Origin: Stomatobaculum longum
GTDB taxonomy: Bacteria > Bacillota > Clostridia > Lachnospirales > Lachnospiraceae
Length of the DNA: 64,000 bases
NCBI GenBank assembly: GCA_000242235.1
Contig: JH590862.1
Coordinates: 372,001 to 436,000 of the forward strand
Direction of reading: 5' to 3'
How positions within the stretch are numbered: the stretch's first letter is position 1; each line of letters begins with the position of its first letter. Shown here piece after piece: positions 17,403 to 25,531 of the stretch. A model generated the notes under the pieces. The model saw nothing but the letters and a program-made list of their open reading frames with translations, was not told the DNA's origin and did no database searches. The position numbers were made by a program, and so were the translations under genes.

Positions 17403-18173
17403 ATGTATCATGTGGATCTCAACTCGGATCTCGGTGAGAGCTTCGGCGCCTACACCATAGGTCTCGACAAGGAGGTAATCGCGCAGATTTCCTCGGCGAA
17501 TGTAGCCTGCGGCTACCACGCCGGCGATCCCCTCGTCATGGCGGAGACCGCCCGGTTGTGTCGGGAGGCAGGGGTCGCAATCGGCGCACACCCGGGCTTC
17601 CCGGATCTCATGGGCTTCGGCCGCCGCAACATGGCCTGCTCCCCGAAGGAAGTGAAGGCCTATATGAGCTACCAGCTCGGCGCGCTCTATGCCTTCGCAA
17701 AAGCGGCGGGGCTTAAGCTCCAGCATGTCAAGCCGCACGGCGCGCTCTACAACATGGCGGCAAAGGACGCAGCGCTCGCGCGCGCGATTGCCGAGGCAGT
17801 CGCGGAATTCGATGACAAGCTGATTCTTCTCGGCCTCGCAAACAGCTTCCTGCTCACGGAGGCTGAGGCGGTCGGTCTCCGCACAGCCTCCGAGGTCTTT
17901 GCGGACCGCGCTTATCAGGCGGACGGCTCCCTGGTGCCGCGCTCCAAAGAGGGCGCCGTGATTCATGACAAGCAGCTCGCGATTGCCCGCACCGTCCGCA
18001 TGGTGAAGGAGGGCAAGGTCACGGCAATCACCGGCGAGGAAGTCCCGCTCCGCGCGGATTCGATCTGTGTCCACGGCGACAACCCATCTGCGGTCGAATT
18101 TGTCCGCGAAATCCGGAAGACCCTCACCGAAGAAGGTGTACAGGTCGAAGCACTCGGCAACTTTATCCAGTAA
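17403..18173 (+). CDS. pxpA: 5-Oxoprolinase subunit A (LamB/YcsF family)
   Basis: This 256-residue protein is one of three subunits of the ATP-dependent prokaryotic 5-oxoprolinase, which opens 5-oxoproline (pyroglutamate) to glutamate. Family marks are the N-terminal [25 protein letters not shown] and [16 protein letters not shown], and the later VKPHGALYN. The ATG at 17403 has AGAAGGAGGTAATACT before it; the frame extends 45 codons further upstream without support. It heads an operon with pxpB and pxpC, as in Bacillus subtilis ycsF-ycsG-ycsI-kipI-kipA. Confidence 0.95.
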   Translation: MYHVDLNSDLGESFGAYTIGLDKEVIAQISSANVACGYHAGDPLVMAETARLCREAGVAIGAHPGFPDLMGFGRRNMACSPKEVKAYMSYQLGALYAFAKAAGLKLQHVKPHGALYNMAAKDAALARAIAEAVAEFDDKLILLGLANSFLLTEAEAVGLRTASEVFADRAYQADGSLVPRSKEGAVIHDKQLAIARTVRMVKEGKVTAITGEEVPLRADSICVHGDNPSAVEFVREIRKTLTEEGVQVEALGNFIQ

Positions 18174-18201
18174 GTCTTCAACATCAAAAAGGGGTAGCAA
18201 T

Positions 18202-19437
18202 ATGAAAAGCAACCAGAACAGCCACAGTCTCTCCGTGAAACTCGGCGCGGCTTTCCTGATGGCAACTTCCGCCATCGGCCCGGGCTTCTTAACCCAGACC
18301 TCCCAGTTCACGGCAAAGTATCTCGCTTCGTTTGCCTTTGTGATTCTCTGCGTCATCATCATGGATGCGGTCGCGCAAACCAATATCTGGTCCGTGATCG
18401 GCGTCTCGGGCAAGCGCGGGCAGGAAATTGCAAACGCCGTGCTCCCGGGTCTCGGCGTGTTTTTGACCTTCCTCGTGGTCCTCGGCGGTCTCGCCTTTAA
18501 CATCGGCAACGTGGGCGGTGTCGCGCTCGGCTTTGACGCAATGTTCGGTCTCCACGAGAAAATCGGCGCTGTCCTCGGCGGCGCACTCGCAATCTGCATC
18601 TTCCTCTCGAAGAGCGGCAAGGCAGCCGTCGATAAGGTCGCGCAGATTCTCGGCGGCATCATCATCCTCGTGATGCTCTTTGTCGCAATTTCCTCGAAAC
18701 CGCCGGTCGGCGAAGCGGTGGTTCGCATGTTCACACCGGAACGTCCCGGCTCCATGGTGGGCCCCATGCTCACCTTACTCGGCGGTTCCTGCGGCGGCTA
18801 CATCACCTTCTCCGGCGCACACCGCCTGCTCGACGCGGGCTACGGCGGCAATAAGGATGAGGTTTCGCACTTCCGCCAGTCGGTTCTGACCGGTATCTCG
18901 GTCTCAGGCACCGTGCGCATTCTGCTCTTCCTCTGCGTGCTCGGCGTCTGCACCCAGGGCACCGCTCTGGTCACCGCCAATGTAGATGCGATCACAAGTG
19001 CGAAGAACCCGGCAGCGGAAGCGTTCCGCCTCGCAGCCGGTAATCTCGGCTACCGCCTCTTCGGTCTCGCACTCTTCTCCGCGGGCGTTACCTCGGTCAT
19101 CGGCGCAGCCTACACCTCGGTCTCGTTCTTAAAGACCCTGCACCCCTATGTGCGCGAACATGAGAGTCAGTTCATCGTCGGTTTCATCGCGTTCTCGACC
19201 CTCGTCATGGCAGTGCTCGGCGGCGCGAAGAAAATGGTTATCTTTGCGGGTGCGGTAAACGGCCTGATTCTTCCGATTTCGCTCTGCTGCATGCTACTCG
19301 CCTGCCGGAACCCGAAGGTCGTCGGCAAGGACTATCATCACCCGATGGTCCTCTATATCATCGGCTGGGTTGTCGTCATCTTCTCGGCTTACCTCGCGAT
19401 CACGGCCCTTCCGAACCTCGGAAAGCTCTTCTCGTAA
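18202..19437 (+). CDS. NRAMP-related membrane transporter of the pxp operon (YcsG-like)
   Basis: This 411-residue protein has about eleven membrane spans and the NRAMP fold start ATSAIGPGFL. However, the metal-binding DPGN of TM1 is replaced by a TQTSQF stretch, and no MPH motif is found in TM6, where GGYITFSGAHR occurs instead. Metal transport is therefore doubtful. Homologs (B. subtilis YcsG) sit in 5-oxoprolinase operons, so uptake of 5-oxoproline or a related compound is a reasonable inference. It lies between pxpA (28-base gap) and pxpB. The ATG at 18202 follows AAGGGGTAGCAAT. Confidence 0.8.
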   Translation: MKSNQNSHSLSVKLGAAFLMATSAIGPGFLTQTSQFTAKYLASFAFVILCVIIMDAVAQTNIWSVIGVSGKRGQEIANAVLPGLGVFLTFLVVLGGLAFNIGNVGGVALGFDAMFGLHEKIGAVLGGALAICIFLSKSGKAAVDKVAQILGGIIILVMLFVAISSKPPVGEAVVRMFTPERPGSMVGPMLTLLGGSCGGYITFSGAHRLLDAGYGGNKDEVSHFRQSVLTGISVSGTVRILLFLCVLGVCTQGTALVTANVDAITSAKNPAAEAFRLAAGNLGYRLFGLALFSAGVTSVIGAAYTSVSFLKTLHPYVREHESQFIVGFIAFSTLVMAVLGGAKKMVIFAGAVNGLILPISLCCMLLACRNPKVVGKDYHHPMVLYIIGWVVVIFSAYLAITALPNLGKLFS

Positions 19438-19470
19438 TCACCCCCGCAAGTTTGCGCAGAAAGGATTGTC

Positions 19471-20214
19471 ATGGATACTTCATTTCCGCGCTTTCTGGTA
19501 AACGGAGACAGCGCCGTGAGCGCTGTCTTCGGCGACCGGATCTCGGAAGAGATCAACCAGAAAATACGCGCATTTCAGCTTCTACTCACCGCGCGGCATA
19601 TCCCGGGACTCATTGAGACCGTCCCGACTTACTGCACGCTGATGATTCACTATGATCCCTGCCTGCTCTCCTATGAAGAGCTCCTTCAAAAACTCCGCGC
19701 GCTCGCGAGCGAGATTGATCTCACGGCGCTGCCGCCGAGCGAAGTCCTGGAAATTCCCGTCCTCTACGGCGGGGAGATGGGACCCGACCTCGCACATGTC
19801 GCAGAGCACGCCGGTATTTCTGAAGCGGAAGTCATCAAACTGCACAGCGAGCCGGAATATCTGATTTACATGCTCGGCTTCACCCCGGGCTTCACCTATC
19901 TCGGCGGCCTGAATCCGAAACTCGAGACCCCGCGCTTAGAGACGCCGCGCGTCCTGATTCCCGCGGGTTCGGTCGGCATCGCCGGCAAACAGACCGGCAT
20001 CTATCCGATTGCCTCGCCCGGCGGCTGGCAGCTGATCGGCAGAACTCCCGTTCGTATGTATGACCCCGATCGCGAGGTTCCGATTCTGCCGCGCGCCGGC
20101 CAGTACATTCACTTCTCCCCGATCACAGAGGAGGAATACCGGAAGATCGAAGCGGAAATCGAGGCGGGAACTTATCGGCTGAACATCCGGAAGCGAGAGG
20201 AGGCTAAGGCATGA
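19471..20214 (+). CDS. pxpB: 5-Oxoprolinase subunit B
   Basis: This 247-residue subunit (KipI/carboxyltransferase subdomain C family) forms the catalytic pair with PxpC. Family marks are MLGFTPGFTYLGGL near residue 135 and IPAGSVGIAGKQTGIYP, followed by PGGWQLIGRTP. The ATG at 19471 is behind AGAAAGGATTGTC, and the stop overlaps the pxpC ATG by 4 bases. In Bacillus the equivalent KipI was first described as a sporulation kinase inhibitor, but the enzyme role is now the established one. Confidence 0.94.
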   Translation: MDTSFPRFLVNGDSAVSAVFGDRISEEINQKIRAFQLLLTARHIPGLIETVPTYCTLMIHYDPCLLSYEELLQKLRALASEIDLTALPPSEVLEIPVLYGGEMGPDLAHVAEHAGISEAEVIKLHSEPEYLIYMLGFTPGFTYLGGLNPKLETPRLETPRVLIPAGSVGIAGKQTGIYPIASPGGWQLIGRTPVRMYDPDREVPILPRAGQYIHFSPITEEEYRKIEAEIEAGTYRLNIRKREEAKA

Positions 20215-21155
20215 GCATTCAGGTGATTACCCCCGGCGCGCTGACCACGGTCCAGGATCTCGGCCGCAGCGGCTACCAGGCCTTCGGCGTCCCGGTGTCC
20301 GGCGTTATGGACCCGCGCGCCATGCGCCTCGCGAATATTCTCTGCGACAATCCCGAGGAAGAGGCCGTGCTCGAGTGCACACTCCTCGGCCCCGCACTCA
20401 AGTTTACCGCGGACAATGTCATTGCGCTGACCGGCGGCGACCTCGGCGCGACCTTAGACGGACAGCCCCTCGCGCCCTACGGCGCGTATGCGGTGAAGAG
20501 CGGGCAGACGCTCCGCTTCACGGCGCCGAAGACCGGCTGCCGCGCTTATCTCGCCTTCCACGGCGGCCTCGACATTCCGCCCGTCATGGGCAGCCGCTCG
20601 ACTTATTTAAAGGCAAAGCTCGGCGGCTTCTCCGGCCGCAAGCTCGAGAAGGGCGATGAACTCGGCTTCCGCGCGCCTATGGCGACGATTCCGAATCTCG
20701 ATGTGCGCCGCTTCACCCCGGAATTTGTGCCGCGGGAGGTTTACACCCTGCGTGTGGTCCTCGGACCGCAGGACGACGCGTTCAGCGAGGAAGGCCTGCA
20801 AACTTTCCTGAACGAGACCTATACGGTGACGCCGGAATTTGACCGCATGGGCTGCCGCCTGAACGGCGCGGCGATTACGCACAAAAACGGCGCCGACATC
20901 ATCTCCGACGGCATTGCCTTCGGCGCAATTCAGGTTCCCGCATCGGGCACGCCGATTATCATGCTCGCGGACCGGCAGACCACCGGCGGTTACACGAAGA
21001 TTGCCAATGTGATCAGTGCGGACTTCCGCCTGCTCGCGCAGCTGAAGGCGAACGATAAGGTTCGCTTTGCCAAGGTCTCCGTTGCCGCCGCGCAGGATGC
21101 AAAGCGCGCCGAGCGGGATGCGCTCCGCGTCTTTGCCTATGCCTTCGGGCGCTGA
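20211..21155 (+). CDS. pxpC: 5-Oxoprolinase subunit C
   Basis: This 314-residue subunit (KipA/biotin-dependent carboxyltransferase-like family) completes 5-oxoprolinase. It shows the family start ITPGALTTVQDLGRSGYQ, the GVPVSGVMDPRA segment, GSRSTYLKAKLGG and a C-terminal QTTGGYTKIANV. The start overlaps the pxpB stop (ATGA), so translation is coupled. The product acts in the cytosol, and ATP is used in the reaction. Confidence 0.94.
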   Translation: MSIQVITPGALTTVQDLGRSGYQAFGVPVSGVMDPRAMRLANILCDNPEEEAVLECTLLGPALKFTADNVIALTGGDLGATLDGQPLAPYGAYAVKSGQTLRFTAPKTGCRAYLAFHGGLDIPPVMGSRSTYLKAKLGGFSGRKLEKGDELGFRAPMATIPNLDVRRFTPEFVPREVYTLRVVLGPQDDAFSEEGLQTFLNETYTVTPEFDRMGCRLNGAAITHKNGADIISDGIAFGAIQVPASGTPIIMLADRQTTGGYTKIANVISADFRLLAQLKANDKVRFAKVSVAAAQDAKRAERDALRVFAYAFGR

Positions 21156-21191
21156 GATTCTATTCTAAAAATCAGAAAAGGACATTATTTC

Positions 21192-22010
21192 ATGCATACA
21201 GAAGACGATACGAAGCTGACACCGCGGGAAGTCCGCGCGCTCGCCAGAGATAACAAGCTGACCGCCGCGACTTCCGCACTCTGCCCGGACTATGTGAAGG
21301 CAAGCCTCCTGATTCTCCCGGTTGCTTACGCGGACGATTTTCTCCGCTTTGCCTCCTGGAATCCGGAGGCCTGCCCCGTGCTCGAGGTGATACGGGAGAA
21401 ACCGCTCTCCTCTTTCCTCGCACCCGGCGCGAATCTCTGCACGGACTTTCCGCGCTACCGCGTCTTTTTAAACGGCGAGGTCTCGGAGGAAGTGCGCGAA
21501 GTGAAGGCGCTCTGGAACATAGGCTCTGTCGGCTTCCTGCTCGGCTGCTCGGCCTCCTTCGACGGGGCACTGCTCGCGGCCGGTCTTCCTGTGCGCCATG
21601 TGGAAGAACATCGCGCGATGCCGATCTATCAGACCAAGCTCCGCACCTGCCCGGCCGGTCCCTTCCGCGGCCCCGTGCTGGTCTCGATGCGCCCCCTGCC
21701 GCAGGCTGCAGTCAAAAAGGCCTATCAGCTGACCGAGCCCATGGAACTGGTGCACGGCGCGCCGATTCAGATCGGTGCCCCCGAAGAAATCGGCATTGCG
21801 GATTTGAACAAACCCGATTTCGGCGAGGCAGCCAGCATCCGCGACGGCGAGACGCCGGTCTTCTGGTCCTCCTCGGCGACGGTACAGGCGGCTCTCCGCT
21901 TTGCGAAACTGCCGCTCGCCATCACCGATGTGCCGGGCTACCCGCTGATTTCCGACATCCGGAATGATGCGCTCCCGGAACTCTTTCAAAAAGAAAAAGC
22001 GCGCGTTTAA
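21192..22010 (+). CDS. YcsI/DUF1445 family protein
   Basis: This 272-residue protein matches the YcsI (DUF1445) family: CPDYVKASLLILP at the N-terminus, LGCSASFDGALLAAGLPVRHVEE in the middle, GPIVSMRPL-like GPVLVSMRPLP, and a C-terminal GYPLISDIRNDA-like end (ITDVPGYPLISDIRNDALP). In vertebrates this domain is fused in D-glutamate cyclase, which forms 5-oxo-D-proline. Its place directly after pxpABC therefore suggests an enzyme that makes or interconverts oxoproline (inference). The stop directly abuts the stop of the convergent GH3 gene. Confidence 0.85.
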   Translation: MHTEDDTKLTPREVRALARDNKLTAATSALCPDYVKASLLILPVAYADDFLRFASWNPEACPVLEVIREKPLSSFLAPGANLCTDFPRYRVFLNGEVSEEVREVKALWNIGSVGFLLGCSASFDGALLAAGLPVRHVEEHRAMPIYQTKLRTCPAGPFRGPVLVSMRPLPQAAVKKAYQLTEPMELVHGAPIQIGAPEEIGIADLNKPDFGEAASIRDGETPVFWSSSATVQAALRFAKLPLAITDVPGYPLISDIRNDALPELFQKEKARV

Positions 22011-24455
22011 TCAACGCAGCGCTTTCTCATTCCGCCGGTTCTCCCGGCGGTTTTTTATACTCTCGATGACAAATTTCCGGAAGCCGCCGAAGAGATGCCC
22101 GTTCAGCATCATGAGCAGTCCCTCGGTCATACCGGGCGATATTTTTCCGCTGCCGAACTTCGAAAAGGCACGGAAAGGCATGTGATAGGCAAAAATCAGA
22201 TTCAGGTCCGGCTCTCTTCGCGCCGCACTCCTGTTCAGCGCTCGCCGAAGCTGCCGGTAGAGCATTCGTGCGAGGAGCCCGCGGGAGCGCCTGAGCTCAT
22301 GGAGCGCATCGCCGCGGAGGAGCTCCCCGGCGATCGGGTGCCGCTCGAGTTTTCGCCCGAGCAGCCGCCCAAACTCTGCCCTTCCGATCTGTTGCGCCGC
22401 CCCGCTGAAATAGTGGGGCAGGCGTTTTTTTTCGTCGGCGCGGCAAAGCTTCTCTCCGGCTCGCACGAGTTCCCCGTTCAGACGGATATCGGCCGCGGAG
22501 GCGCCGATCAGAATCCGGTAACGCCCGCTCTCTTCGAGAAAGCGGTTCGCTACGCTGTCAAAGACCCGGAAACTCTTGTCGTCAAAGGGGATGTACACTT
22601 CCTTCTCCTCCCCCGCGTTCAAAAAGACCTTGGCAAAGCCCTTCAGTTCTTTTTCCGGCCGGAAGGTCTCGCTCTCTGCGGCGCCGATATAGAGTTCCGC
22701 AATCTCTGCGCCCGCCCGGCTGCCGATATTCCGAAGCCGGAAGCGGACACCCGCTTCGCTGAGTCGCAAATCCTCGTAGGCAAAGCGCGTATACGAAAGG
22801 CCGAAGCCGAACGGATAGCGAAGCGGCACCTTCGCCCTGTCGTAATAGCGATAGCCGACATAAATGCTCTCGCGATACTCCGCACAGTTGCCACGCAGTT
22901 TCCGGTAGGGATAGGCCGGCGTGTCCGAAAGCGCCAGCGGATAGCTCTCGGCAAGTTTGCCGGAGGGATTCGCATCGCCGTAGAGGAGTTCCGCCATCGC
23001 GCCGGCGCCCGCCTCGCCGCCGAGGTAGCCATGCAGGATGGCTCTCACTGTGGCGGCCGGCGCGAGATCCACGACCGAACCCGCGCTCAGCACGAGGACA
23101 AGATTCGGATTCACAGCCGAAAGCGCGCGAAGCGCCCTCTGCTGCGCTGCCGGGAGCGCCAAGGTCTTACGGTCGAGCCCCTCGGTCTCCGCCATCTCAT
23201 CGAGCCCGCCGCAAAAAATCACACAGTCCGCGTGGCACGCGAGCCGCAAGGCCTTACGGAGCCGTCTCGCCTCCCGTCGCTTCGTGTCGTTTCCGTGCCG
23301 CGCATAACCGCTCACGGTGCCGAGCAGTTTCTCTCCGAGGCGCTGCGTGAGCTGCCCCCGAAGGGTCTCGACCCGACGACTGTTCACGAGCGAAGACCCG
23401 GCTCCCTGGTAGCGCGGCAAGAAAGCAAAGTCTCCGATCAAAGCGACGGTCTCCTCACCGGTGAGCGGCAGAATGCCGTCGTTCTTTAAGAGCACCGCGC
23501 TCTCCCGCGCGGCGCGGCGCGCGAGTGCATGCTGCCGAAGCGGCTCCACAGGCACAGCCTTTTTCCCCTGTGCCGCGGCCCGCTTAAGGGTGCGGAAATA
23601 GTCGGCGAGACAGGCATCGATTTCCGCTTCCTTAAGCTCCCCGCGCTCTACCGCATGCATCACTTCCCGCGCCGCATGAAGACCCGGGTCCGGCATCTCG
23701 ATTGTGGTGCGACACTGAATCCCGCGGATATGATCGTCCGAGCCGCCCCAGTCCGTCACGACCATGCCGTCGTAGCCCCACTCTTTTCGAAGAATCTCGA
23801 GCATGAGCTGCGGATTTTCATTCGACTGGAGCCCGTTCACCTGATTGTAACTCGTCATCAGCGCGCCGGGCTTCCCCTCTTTGACCGCAATCTCAAAGCC
23901 GGTCAGGTAAATCTCCCGGAGCGCTCTTTCATCAAGCTCGGCGTTTAAAGTCATGCGCCGGAATTCCTGCGAATTTACGGCGTAGTGCTTCACGCAGGCG
24001 AGTGCGCCGCCGCGCTGAATACCGCGCACATAGGCCGCCGCGAGCTTGCCGGAGAGATAAGGGTCCTCCGAAAAGTACTCGAAATTCCGCCCGCAGAGCG
24101 GACTCCGCTTGATGTTGAGCCCGGGGCCGAGCAATATGTCCACGCCCTGCGAACGCGCTTCGCCTCCGAGCGCTTCGCCCACCGCTTCGGCAAGTTCCGT
24201 ATCCCAGCTGTTTGCGACAGTCGCCGCCGTCGGAAAGCAGGTCGCGGGGCAGGAGGCGTTCAACCCCAGGTGGTCACCGACGCCCTCCTGTTTCCGGAGC
24301 CCGTGCGGCCCGTCGGAAAAGAAAAGAGCCGGCAATCCCCGTCTGGGGAGTGCCCGGCTCTTCCACGCGCCGCCGCCGGATAACAGCGCTGCCTTTTCGA
24401 GCAGACCGAGCCGCCCGATACAAGTTTCCGGCATCTCTGTCTTTTTTCCTTTCAT
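22011..24455 (-). CDS. Glycoside hydrolase family 3 beta-glucosidase
   Basis: This 814-residue cytosolic enzyme (no signal peptide) has the GH3 order: TIM-barrel domain with the nucleophile Asp in GMVVTDWGG (about residue 225), sandwich domain with the loop Glu/His region, and C-terminal fibronectin-like domain (LYIGAAESETFRPEKELKGF). KHYAVNSQE and SYNQVNG are typical of beta-glucosidases. An unusual arm after the FN3-like domain (about 690-814) is basic and hydrophobic. Its last codons coincide with the terminator of the convergent pxp operon. It overlaps the GtrA stop by 4 bases and is the last gene of the 28.2-22.0 kb run. Confidence 0.92.
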   Translation of the reverse strand: MKGKKTEMPETCIGRLGLLEKAALLSGGGAWKSRALPRRGLPALFFSDGPHGLRKQEGVGDHLGLNASCPATCFPTAATVANSWDTELAEAVGEALGGEARSQGVDILLGPGLNIKRSPLCGRNFEYFSEDPYLSGKLAAAYVRGIQRGGALACVKHYAVNSQEFRRMTLNAELDERALREIYLTGFEIAVKEGKPGALMTSYNQVNGLQSNENPQLMLEILRKEWGYDGMVVTDWGGSDDHIRGIQCRTTIEMPDPGLHAAREVMHAVERGELKEAEIDACLADYFRTLKRAAAQGKKAVPVEPLRQHALARRAARESAVLLKNDGILPLTGEETVALIGDFAFLPRYQGAGSSLVNSRRVETLRGQLTQRLGEKLLGTVSGYARHGNDTKRREARRLRKALRLACHADCVIFCGGLDEMAETEGLDRKTLALPAAQQRALRALSAVNPNLVLVLSAGSVVDLAPAATVRAILHGYLGGEAGAGAMAELLYGDANPSGKLAESYPLALSDTPAYPYRKLRGNCAEYRESIYVGYRYYDRAKVPLRYPFGFGLSYTRFAYEDLRLSEAGVRFRLRNIGSRAGAEIAELYIGAAESETFRPEKELKGFAKVFLNAGEEKEVYIPFDDKSFRVFDSVANRFLEESGRYRILIGASAADIRLNGELVRAGEKLCRADEKKRLPHYFSGAAQQIGRAEFGRLLGRKLERHPIAGELLRGDALHELRRSRGLLARMLYRQLRRALNRSAARREPDLNLIFAYHMPFRAFSKFGSGKISPGMTEGLLMMLNGHLFGGFRKFVIESIKNRRENRRNEKALR
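22032..22056 (+). terminator. Terminator of the pxp operon, inside the convergent GH3 gene
   Basis: CCGCCGG, a 5-base loop, CCGGCGG, then TTTTTT on the plus strand. It lies within codons for the last 15 residues of the GH3 protein. Confidence 0.85.
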
Positions 24456-24937
24456 CTGTCTACTGTCTCCTGACTGCGCCGCGGCATAATCCAGAATTTC
24501 ATCGCCGGAAAACTGATTGCGACCTGCATGACAATGTTCAGCACTGCCGAGGCCATGATGCCGAAGCGCGGCAGCGTATAGGCCGGCAGTACCGCCGAAA
24601 GCAGTACCAGCAGGACTGCGAGTAGCGCAAAGCGAAGCGCTGCCTGTCCCGCCGCTGCCGACGAGTGAAATACCAACTGTCGCTGCACGAAAAAATTGAC
24701 GGTCTGTGCGAGCGCGGTCGCGAGCAAAAAACTCAAAAAGCCCGCGAGCCCCAGATCCTCTGTGACATTCTGATAACGGAAAACCAGAAAGGAAAACGGT
24801 ACGGTCCGCAACCCGCGAAACAAAACATGCGTGCCAAGATAGGTCATCAGAAAATTCACCAGCGTCGAGCAGTTCGAGAGCAGGTTAAAGAGTACAAACT
24901 CCCGAAGTGCCGGATGGCGTCGAAAAAACCGCTGCAT
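24452..24937 (-). CDS. GtrA-family membrane protein
   Basis: This 161-residue protein has four hydrophobic spans with the GtrA pattern: an N-terminal FVLFNLLSNCSTLVNF, a third span ending in TVNFFVQRQLVF, and a short basic C-terminus. GtrA-like proteins are small membrane proteins linked to cell-surface glycan building, possibly moving lipid-linked sugars. The ATG at 24937 lies 11 bases after the DJ-1 stop with a weak ribosome site (GAGTGCGG), so it is probably translationally coupled. A longer open frame upstream overlaps DJ-1 out of phase and is rejected. Confidence 0.8.
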   Translation of the reverse strand: MQRFFRRHPALREFVLFNLLSNCSTLVNFLMTYLGTHVLFRGLRTVPFSFLVFRYQNVTEDLGLAGFLSFLLATALAQTVNFFVQRQLVFHSSAAAGQAALRFALLAVLLVLLSAVLPAYTLPRFGIMASAVLNIVMQVAISFPAMKFWIMPRRSQETVDR

Positions 24938-24947
24938 TGCGCCGCAC

Positions 24948-25520
24948 TCAGTCGTAGAGGGTGTCCAGGTGCTGAATACCGCGCTTGATCTTTTCCGCTG
25001 TCTCGCTGCCGCAGAGTTTTGCGACCAGCGCGAGGCCGAAGTCCGTCGCCGTGCCGAGCCCGCGCCCCGTCGTGAGGCCTTCGCTCTGCTCCACCGCGGC
25101 GCCTGTCCACTCCGCGCCGTTGATGCCGTCAATGCCCTTTTCCCAGCCCGGATAGCAGGTAAAGCGCTTGTTCGCAAAGAGCCCCATCTTTCCGAGTATA
25201 CTCGGCGCCGCACAGATGGCCGCGAGTTCCTTGCCCTGTTCCGCCTGCGCTTTCAAGGTCTGGGCCACCAGGGCATGGCGCACCAGGTTGCTGACCCCCG
25301 GCATGCCGCCCGGCAGGAAGATCACATCTTCCGCCGAGAAGTCCATCTCCTCAATCAGGCGGTCCGTCACAATCGCAATGCCGTGAGAACCGGTCACAAC
25401 CCGCTCTCCGCTCACGGAGACCAGGGTCACCTGTACCTCGGCACGCCGCAAGAGGTCGACGACCATCAGGCATTCCACTTCTTCCAAGCCCTGTGCGAGC
25501 AGGGCACTCACCCGTTTCAT
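24948..25520 (-). CDS. DJ-1/PfpI family protein
   Basis: This 190-residue protein has the DJ-1 fold: N-terminal ALLAQGLEEVECLMVVDLLRR, the nucleophile elbow Cys in AAICAAPSILG (about residue 107), and the conserved Glu in GLEEVE. DJ-1 relatives include chaperone-like and deglycase-type proteins and YajL-like proteins of thiamine-salvage neighbourhoods. The exact substrate is unknown. The ATG at 25520 follows AGGAGAGCGT. It is 11 bases after the CBS-pyrophosphatase gene. Confidence 0.87.
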   Translation of the reverse strand: MKRVSALLAQGLEEVECLMVVDLLRRAEVQVTLVSVSGERVVTGSHGIAIVTDRLIEEMDFSAEDVIFLPGGMPGVSNLVRHALVAQTLKAQAEQGKELAAICAAPSILGKMGLFANKRFTCYPGWEKGIDGINGAEWTGAAVEQSEGLTTGRGLGTATDFGLALVAKLCGSETAEKIKRGIQHLDTLYD

Positions 25521-25531
25521 ACGCTCTCCTC

